Positions 56,057 to 64,000 of a DNA stretch of 64,000 nt are shown here, piece by piece. The position numbers and the translations under genes were made by a program. This stretch comes from JADGRF01 sp035274465 (lineage in GTDB: Bacteria > Myxococcota_A > Polyangia > Polyangiales > JAFGIB01): assembly GCA_035274465.1 (NCBI GenBank), contig DATEOF010000385.1, forward strand, positions 1 through 64,000. Direction: 5' to 3'. A model generated the notes under the pieces. That model was not told the origin of the DNA. It made no database searches and saw only the letters and a program-made list of their open reading frames with translations. Numbering within the stretch: position 1 is the stretch's first letter; every line of letters begins with the position of its first letter.

Positions 56057-59000
56057 ATGGGTGATTTTTTCGTCCGCCGCCCCATCGTAGCGATGGTCAT
56101 CTCGATCGTCACGGTGATCGTGGGGCTCGTCGCCATGTCGCGGCTGCCCATCGCGGCGCTGCCCGACATCGCCCCGCCGATGATCATGATCCAGGGCAAC
56201 TACGACGGCGCCGACGCGCTGACCGTCGAGCAGTCGGTCGCGACGCCCGTGGAGCAGAAGGTCAACGGCGTCGAGGGCTCGATCTACATGCAGTCGACGA
56301 ACTCGTCCGACGGCAAGATGGCGCTCAACGCCTCGTTCGAAGTCGGCCGCGACATCGACATCTCGAACGTGCTCACGCAGACGCGCGTGAACGAAGCCAC
56401 GCCGCAGCTGCCATCGACGGTGAAGCAGACCGGTATCTCGCTGAAGAAGTCGCTGTCGATGCCGATGATGGTCGTGTCGCTGTACTCACCCGGCGGCACC
56501 TACAACTCGGCCTTCCTCGGCAACTACTCGGTCATCAACGTCAACGACGAGCTGGCGCGTATCCCGGGCGTCGGGCGCGTCAACATCGTGGGTAGCTCGG
56601 ACTACGCGATGCGCTTGTGGGTCAGGCCGGACCGCCTGGCGCGGCTCGGCCTCACGGTCGGCGACATCCGCAAGGCCATCGAGAACCAGAACGTGGTGAA
56701 CCCGGCCGGTAAGGTCGGCGCCGAGCCCGCGCCGAAGGGCCAGGAGCTCACGTACGTGGTGCGCGCCCAGGGTCGCTTGATCTCTGCCGAGGAGTTCGGC
56801 GAGGTCGTGCTGTTGGTTCGCCCCGACGGCTCGCTGATCCGCGTGAAAGACGTCTGCCGCATCGAGCTCGGCACGCAGAACTACGATCAGGTGGGTCGCT
56901 TCAACGGCCAACCCTCCGGCATCATCACCATCTATCAGGCGCCCGGCTCGAACGCGCTGCAGGTCGCGGACGCGGTCAAGGCGACGATGGCGCGGCTCTC
57001 GAAGCAGTTCCCGCCCGACCTCGTCTACGACCTGTCGCTCGACACCACGCTGCCGATCACCGAGGGCATCAACGAGATCGTCCACACGCTGGTCGAAGCG
57101 GTGATCTTGGTCATCCTGGTCGTCTTCATCTTCCTGCAGAGCTTCCGCGCCACGCTGATCCCGCTCCTCACCGTGCCGGTATCGTTGATCGGTGCGTTCG
57201 CGCTCTTCCCGCTGTTCGGCTTCTCGATCAACACGCTCACGCTGCTCGGCCTGGTGCTCGCGATCGGTATCGTCGTCGACGACGCCATCGTCGTGGTGGA
57301 AGCCGTCGAGCACCACATCGAGCACGGCAAGAGCCCGAAGGAAGCGACCGTCCAGGCGATGAAAGAGGTGTCCGGCCCGGTCATCGCGATCGCGCTGGTG
57401 CTCTCCGCGGTGTTCATCCCGGTGGCCTTCGTCGAAGGCATCACGGGCCGCATGTATCAGCAGTTCGCGCTGACCATCGCCATCTCCGTGCTGCTGTCCG
57501 CGATCAACGCGCTCACCCTGAGCCCCGCGCTGTGCGCGATCTTGCTGCGGCACAAGACGGAGACCAAGGGTCCGCTCGGCGCGTTCTTCCGCTGGTTCAA
57601 TCGGGTCTTCAACCGCACCACCGAGGGCTACGGCAAGTGGGTGTCGGTGCTGCTGCGCCGCGCCAGCCTGACCGTCCTGCTCCTGGCCGTGTTCTCCGGC
57701 GGCGCCGGCGCGCTCGGCAAGGCGTTGCCGGGCGGGTTCATCCCCGAGGAAGACCAGGGCTATCTGTTCGCGGTGCTGTCGATCCCCCCGCCGGGCTCGG
57801 TGCAGCGCGCGGACGACGTCAGCAAACAGGTCGAAGCCTTCCTGGAGCGCACCGAGGGCATCCAGACCTACAACACGATCATCGGCTACAGCCTCGCCAC
57901 CGACACGTCGTCCACGTACCTGGTGTCGTTCTTCATCCAGCTCAAGCCCTGGGGCGAGCGCATGCCGCGCGGTCGCAGCGCGAAGGTGATCAGCGACGAG
58001 ATCACCGGCTTCATGAAGACCATGCCCGAAGCGGCAGGCTTCGCGTTCGGCCCGCCCGCGATCCCGGGCGTCGGTCGCGGCAGCGGCTTCTCGCTCATGC
58101 TGCAGGACAAGGCGGGCAAGACGCCCGAGGATCTGCAGAACGCGACCGACAAGTTCATCGAGGCTGCCCAGAAGCGGCCGGAGGTCGGGCGCATCAGCAG
58201 CGCGTGGACCGCGCGCGTGCCGCAGGTCTTCGTCAACATCGATCGTGAGAAGATGATGAAGCAGGGCGTCGACCCGAGCGAGCTCTACGGCGCGCTCCAG
58301 ACGTTCATGGGCGGTGTCTACATCAACGACTTCAACCGCTTCGGGCGCCAGTGGCGCGTCTACCTCGCAGCCGAGCCCGAATACAAATTGAGTACCACCG
58401 ACATCGGCAACTTCTATGTGCGCAACAGAGAAGGCAACATGGTGCCGATATCGTCGGTGTCCTCGGTCTCGTCGATCATCGGTCCCGAGTTCACCACGCG
58501 CTTCAACCTGTTCCGCTCGACCGAGCTGACGGGTGAACCCGCCGCTGGCTACAGCTCCGGCCAGGTGATGCAAGCGCTCGAGGAAGTCGCCAAGCAAACC
58601 CTACCCGAGGGCTTCGGCTACGCCTGGAACGCGATGAGCTACCAGGAGAAGGTGGCGCCGTCGTCCACGCCCACGTTCATCCTCGCCGTGTTGCTGGTGT
58701 TCTTGATCCTCGCGGCGCAATACGAGAGCTGGGCGCTGCCCTTCTCGGTGCTCCTGGTCGTGCCGGTCGCAGTCCTGGGCGCGTTCCTGGGCTTGTGGGT
58801 CAGCAAGCTCGACTTCAACGTCTACGGGCAGGTGGGGTTGATCATGCTGGTCGGCTTGGCCGCGAAGAACGCCATCCTCGTGGTGGAGTTCGCCAAGGCC
58901 AAGGTCGAGGAAGGCATCCCGCTGTTCGAGGCCACGCTGATGGGCTCGAAGCTGCGCTTGCGGCCGATCCTGATGACCGCGTTCGCGTTCATCCTCGGCT

Positions 59001-59227
59001 GTATCCCGCTGATCCGCGCCGAGGGCGCAGGCGCGGCCGCGCGCGTGGCGATCGGCAACGTCGCCGTCTACGGCATGCTCACGGCGACCTTCGTCGGCAT
59101 CTTCCTGACGCCGGGCCTGTTCATGATCGTCGAGCGGTTGACCGCGAAAAAATCGGGCGGAGCCCATGGTGCAGCGAAACCCGCAGCATCGAACGTAGCG
59201 AAGAACGAGGAGCAGGCCGCATCGTGA
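56057..59227 (+). CDS. RND multidrug efflux pump (MexB/AcrB, HAE1 family)
   Basis: A 1,056-residue inner-membrane transporter with the full AcrB layout: GDFFVRRPIVAMVIS start, two groups of transmembrane helices and two large periplasmic porter loops. The proton-relay pair Asp408-Asp409 lies in TM4 (GIVVDDAIVVVE), and the matching Lys is in the GLAAKNAILVVEFAK segment. The N-terminal porter, PN1/PN2-like EQSVATPVEQKV and FYVRNREGNMVP signatures are present. It exports diverse hydrophobic compounds by proton exchange. It lies between the adaptor and the channel gene, the latter overlapping by GTGA. Confidence 0.95.
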   Translation: MGDFFVRRPIVAMVISIVTVIVGLVAMSRLPIAALPDIAPPMIMIQGNYDGADALTVEQSVATPVEQKVNGVEGSIYMQSTNSSDGKMALNASFEVGRDIDISNVLTQTRVNEATPQLPSTVKQTGISLKKSLSMPMMVVSLYSPGGTYNSAFLGNYSVINVNDELARIPGVGRVNIVGSSDYAMRLWVRPDRLARLGLTVGDIRKAIENQNVVNPAGKVGAEPAPKGQELTYVVRAQGRLISAEEFGEVVLLVRPDGSLIRVKDVCRIELGTQNYDQVGRFNGQPSGIITIYQAPGSNALQVADAVKATMARLSKQFPPDLVYDLSLDTTLPITEGINEIVHTLVEAVILVILVVFIFLQSFRATLIPLLTVPVSLIGAFALFPLFGFSINTLTLLGLVLAIGIVVDDAIVVVEAVEHHIEHGKSPKEATVQAMKEVSGPVIAIALVLSAVFIPVAFVEGITGRMYQQFALTIAISVLLSAINALTLSPALCAILLRHKTETKGPLGAFFRWFNRVFNRTTEGYGKWVSVLLRRASLTVLLLAVFSGGAGALGKALPGGFIPEEDQGYLFAVLSIPPPGSVQRADDVSKQVEAFLERTEGIQTYNTIIGYSLATDTSSTYLVSFFIQLKPWGERMPRGRSAKVISDEITGFMKTMPEAAGFAFGPPAIPGVGRGSGFSLMLQDKAGKTPEDLQNATDKFIEAAQKRPEVGRISSAWTARVPQVFVNIDREKMMKQGVDPSELYGALQTFMGGVYINDFNRFGRQWRVYLAAEPEYKLSTTDIGNFYVRNREGNMVPISSVSSVSSIIGPEFTTRFNLFRSTELTGEPAAGYSSGQVMQALEEVAKQTLPEGFGYAWNAMSYQEKVAPSSTPTFILAVLLVFLILAAQYESWALPFSVLLVVPVAVLGAFLGLWVSKLDFNVYGQVGLIMLVGLAAKNAILVVEFAKAKVEEGIPLFEATLMGSKLRLRPILMTAFAFILGCIPLIRAEGAGAAARVAIGNVAVYGMLTATFVGIFLTPGLFMIVERLTAKKSGGAHGAAKPAASNVAKNEEQAAS

Positions 59228-60672
59228 CGAAACTGTCTTCGACCCTCCGGGCCGGCGCGGGTGCGCTGACCTTCGCGCTGTGCACGAACGGCTGCGCCGT
59301 CGGCCCCGACTACACGAAGCCCGACATCCAGGCGCCCGAGCAACACCGCGGCGAAGCCGTCAAGACCCAGACCTCGATCGCGGAGCTGCCGTGGTGGCGC
59401 GTGTTTCGCGATCCCGTGCTCAGCCGCTACCTGAAGGAGTCGCTGACCAACGCGTACGACGTACGCATGGCCGCGGCACGCATCGAGCAAGCGCGCGCCC
59501 AAGCCCGATCGGCGATGTGGGCGTTCTTCCCGACCTTCGGCGCGCAAGTCGGCGTGGGCGGCGGCAAGGGCCTGCCCGGCGTGCCCACCATCGTGCCTCC
59601 GGGGACGCTCAACGGCACCTTCGGCGCCTCGGCGAGCGTGAGCTGGGAGCTCGACGTCTGGGGCCGCTTGCGGCGGCAGAAAGAAGCCGCCGATGCGTTC
59701 GCTCGCGCCGCCGACGAAGATCAGCGCGCAGTCTACGTGGCGCTGGTCGGCGACGTGGCCTCGACGTACATCGACCTGCGCACGAGCGACCTGAAGCTGG
59801 AAGTGGTCGCCGCTTCGATCCAGGCCCGGCAAGCCACCGCCGACTTCTTCAGCGAGCGGATGAAGGGCGGCGTGAGCAACGATCTCGAGGTCTCGCGCGC
59901 CGTCGCCAACGTCGCCGACGCCAAGGCGCAGGCCGCGCTGTACCACCAGCAAAACTGGAACTTCGAAAATCAGCTGGCGTTCCTGATGGCTCGCCCACCG
60001 GGCCAGATCGAACGCGGCGTGGCTCTCGACGCGATCGCGATGCCACCCGAGGTACCCGCGGGGCTGCCGTCGGCGCTGCTCGCGCGTCGTCCAGACTTGC
60101 GCGTGGCCGAAGAGCAGCTGCACGCGGCCACCGCCATCGTCGGCGTGCGCGTGGGCGACGTGCTGCCCAAGTTCGCCCTGACCGGCAGCGCCGGTGTCGC
60201 CTCCAGCGCGCTCACCAGCGCCAACAGTGAGACCTCGGCGGTCTACCAGGGCTTTGCCGGGCTCGACATCCCGATCCCCCTGCTCGGTGGCGCGACCAAG
60301 CTGAACGACATCGATGTGGCGAAGGCCAGGGTCAATGAGCAGCTGGCGTACTACCAGAAGGTGTTCTTCAACGCGTTGCGCGAGGTAAGCAATGCGCTGG
60401 CGGCGATCGACAACCTGAAGGAGCAGCGGGCACAACGCGAAGCGCAGGTGGCCGCACTCCTGCGCACCGAGGAGATCGCCACGGTCCGTTACAAGGGCGG
60501 CATCTCGACGTACCTCGAAGTCATCACCGCGCAGGAGCAGAGCCTGGCGGCGCAGCTCGAGCTGGCGGAGACCAAGGGCCTGCAGCACCAGGCGGTGATT
60601 GCGTTGTACCGAGCCCTCGGCGGAGGCTGGAACATGAAAGAGGCGACCGAGGCGACAGCCGCGAAGCAGTAA
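59224..60672 (+). CDS. Outer-membrane efflux channel (OprM/NodT family) lipoprotein
   Basis: A 482-residue TolC-type channel lipoprotein (lipobox TNGC). It shows GPDYTKPD after the Cys, ELPWWRVFRDPVLSRYLKESL, SWELDVWGRLRRQKEAADAF and the internally duplicated helical hairpin that forms the periplasmic tunnel; the LARRPDLRVAEEQL motif is typical. It is the third component of the tripartite pump. The GTG start overlaps the pump stop (GTGA), so translation is coupled, and the frame upstream belongs to the pump gene. Confidence 0.92.
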   Translation: MTKLSSTLRAGAGALTFALCTNGCAVGPDYTKPDIQAPEQHRGEAVKTQTSIAELPWWRVFRDPVLSRYLKESLTNAYDVRMAAARIEQARAQARSAMWAFFPTFGAQVGVGGGKGLPGVPTIVPPGTLNGTFGASASVSWELDVWGRLRRQKEAADAFARAADEDQRAVYVALVGDVASTYIDLRTSDLKLEVVAASIQARQATADFFSERMKGGVSNDLEVSRAVANVADAKAQAALYHQQNWNFENQLAFLMARPPGQIERGVALDAIAMPPEVPAGLPSALLARRPDLRVAEEQLHAATAIVGVRVGDVLPKFALTGSAGVASSALTSANSETSAVYQGFAGLDIPIPLLGGATKLNDIDVAKARVNEQLAYYQKVFFNALREVSNALAAIDNLKEQRAQREAQVAALLRTEEIATVRYKGGISTYLEVITAQEQSLAAQLELAETKGLQHQAVIALYRALGGGWNMKEATEATAAKQ

Positions 60673-60698
60673 ACCATCGCCGGCTGTGTCGGAGGAGC

Positions 60699-61913
60699 AT
60701 GGCTAACACGAACGCCCAGACAATCTCACGGGATGTCCTCGCGGGGCCCGAGGACTTCTCTCTGGTGCTCGGCGGGCCGCTGTTCCAACTCTGGCGACGT
60801 GTGCACCTGCAAGGCGACGGGATGTCGCTGCTGGCGCGGCGCAGCATCATCCTCGCGGTGTTCTGCTGGGTGCCGCTGCTCATACTCTCTACCGTCGAGG
60901 GGCGGATGCTGCCGGGCACGGCCACCATCCCCTTCCTGCTCGACCTGGACGTGCACATCCGCTTTCTGGTCGCCCTGCCGTTGCTGATTGCAGCAGAGCG
61001 CGTGGTGCACGAGCGCATCCTTCCGACGCTCAGACAGTTCAACGACCGCGGGCTGGTTCCGCTCGAGCAGCGCCACCGCTTCGACGAGGCGGTCGCAGCC
61101 GCGATGCGTCTGCGTAACTCGGTGCTCGCCGAAGTGCTGTTGATCGCGCTCGTGTACGGCGTCGGGGTGCTGGTCGTCTGGAGGCACTACACCGCGCTCG
61201 ACGCCAACACCTGGTACGCGACGCCCTCGAGCGAGGGCTCCAAGCTCTCGATCGCGGGGGCCTGGTTCGGCTACGTGAGCCTGCCCGGCTTTCAGTTCCT
61301 GCTGGTCCGCTGGTACTTTCGCCTGTTCATCTGGGGCCGCCTGCTGTTCCACATCTCGCGCATCCCGCTGAACATCGTCCCGACGCATCCGGACAAGGTG
61401 GGCGGCCTCGGCTTCCTGGCCGCGTCCGCTTCTGCGCTCATGCCCATCGCGGTGGCGCACGGCGCGCTGGTCGCCGGCCACCTGTCGGGTCGCATCCTGC
61501 ACCTCGGTGCGAAGCTGACCGACTTCAAGCCCGAGATCGGAAGCGTGGTCGTGGCCATGCTGCTGCTCGCCCTCGGCCCGCTGCTGGTGTTCGCGCCGCA
61601 GCTCTCCCGGGCCAAACGCACCGGACGACGCGAGTACGACGCGCTCGCGCAGCGCTACGTGCGCGAGTTCGACCAGAAGTGGCTACGCGGCGGTGCGCCC
61701 CCCGACGAGCCCTTCGTCGGCAGCGGCGACATCCAGTCGCTCGCCGATCTCGGCAACAGCCTCGAGGTGGTGCGCGGTATGCGCGTCGCACCCATCACCA
61801 GGAACTCGGTGCTGGAGATCGGCATCACCACGCTGCTGCCAGTCGCACCGTTGCTCTTGACCATGGTGCCGATCGATCAGCTGCTGAAGATGCTGCTCGG
61901 TCTTCTCTTCTGA
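60699..61913 (+). CDS. Polytopic membrane protein of unknown function
   Basis: A 404-residue protein with about 8-9 hydrophobic segments and hydrophilic loops rich in Arg. Notable segments are DLDVHIRFLVALPLLIAAERVVHERI, HPDKVGGLGFL and the C-terminal VAPITRNSVLEIGITTLLPVAPLL. I recognise no family with confidence; HPDxxGGLGFL resembles a motif of uncharacterised proteobacterial membrane proteins. It is inner-membrane. It follows the efflux channel gene by 26 bp and may be co-transcribed with it. Confidence 0.6.
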   Translation: MANTNAQTISRDVLAGPEDFSLVLGGPLFQLWRRVHLQGDGMSLLARRSIILAVFCWVPLLILSTVEGRMLPGTATIPFLLDLDVHIRFLVALPLLIAAERVVHERILPTLRQFNDRGLVPLEQRHRFDEAVAAAMRLRNSVLAEVLLIALVYGVGVLVVWRHYTALDANTWYATPSSEGSKLSIAGAWFGYVSLPGFQFLLVRWYFRLFIWGRLLFHISRIPLNIVPTHPDKVGGLGFLAASASALMPIAVAHGALVAGHLSGRILHLGAKLTDFKPEIGSVVVAMLLLALGPLLVFAPQLSRAKRTGRREYDALAQRYVREFDQKWLRGGAPPDEPFVGSGDIQSLADLGNSLEVVRGMRVAPITRNSVLEIGITTLLPVAPLLLTMVPIDQLLKMLLGLLF

Positions 61914-61970
61914 GCCTCGAGTGATGTATTTCCTTCTGACAGCCTTCGGGGTGGCGGAAGGAGCACGATC

Positions 61971-64000
<2,030 letters not shown>

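Noticed and set aside
56486..58597. Long 703-residue minus-strand ORF inside the RND pump gene
   Set aside because: It is antisense to a gene with full AcrB motifs, and its product is a low-complexity Arg/Asp/Glu-rich chain typical of GC-rich shadow frames.

Overview
The window is strongly GC-rich and gene-dense, with no rRNA, tRNA, CRISPR array or complete transposon that I could see. The gene content points to a member of the Myxococcota (myxobacteria), probably in or near the Polyangiales. The signs are four giant Ser/Thr kinase-ATPase-TPR proteins, lipoproteins with Gly/Ala/Ser-rich linkers, a MYXO-CTERM-like sorting tail, DUF2378/TIGR02265-like proteins restricted to this group, many Cys-rich surface proteins and a protein arginine methyltransferase homologue. 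This assignment rests on family content alone; no marker gene for exact placement is present.

Layout. Positions 1-3010 hold the start of a lipoprotein running off the left edge, a myxobacterial protein of unknown function and a CotH-kinase lipoprotein. Positions 3013-15251 hold two giant kinases (one with a +1 frameshift) that bracket a BtaA-like lipid aminocarboxypropyl transferase, an FAD-dependent amine-oxidase-type protein and a polytopic membrane protein. Positions 15252-18365 hold a Cys-rich lipoprotein, a DcrB-like protein and a SelW-like redox protein. Positions 18589-26414 form a surface-protein locus: a 1,824-residue Cys-rich/MYXO-CTERM/OmpA fusion translationally coupled to an NHL-repeat protein and a DUF6916 protein, facing a GNAT enzyme and a phage-tail-collar protein.

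Positions 26530-33635 are a long minus-strand run: a GspC-like PDZ protein, an acetyltransferase-deacetylase fusion, pyrophosphatase, an SSAT-like acetyltransferase, a luciferase-like monooxygenase, a small anchored protein, an M64 metallopeptidase and a TIGR02265-like protein. The deacetylase, pyrophosphatase and SSAT-like genes are spaced by 1-3 bases and suggest polyamine acetylation/deacetylation. Positions 33824-42767 carry an anchored protein and a tandem pair of giant kinases, one of each of the two types found at 3013-15251.

Positions 42795-45654 contain a lipoprotein, a His-tailed DMT transporter and a gene graveyard (truncated GST, LysR HTH fragment, DUF1111 tail). Positions 45655-51096 are a minus-strand run of hydrolases, a TIGR00027 methyltransferase, a HEAT-like lipoprotein and a terpenoid-cyclase-fold repeat protein. 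Positions 51170-54659 hold the PRMT homologue and three outer-membrane beta-barrel proteins. Positions 54873-60672 are a complete tripartite RND efflux operon, followed by a polytopic membrane protein and a GH63/MGH1-like glycosidase cut by the right edge.
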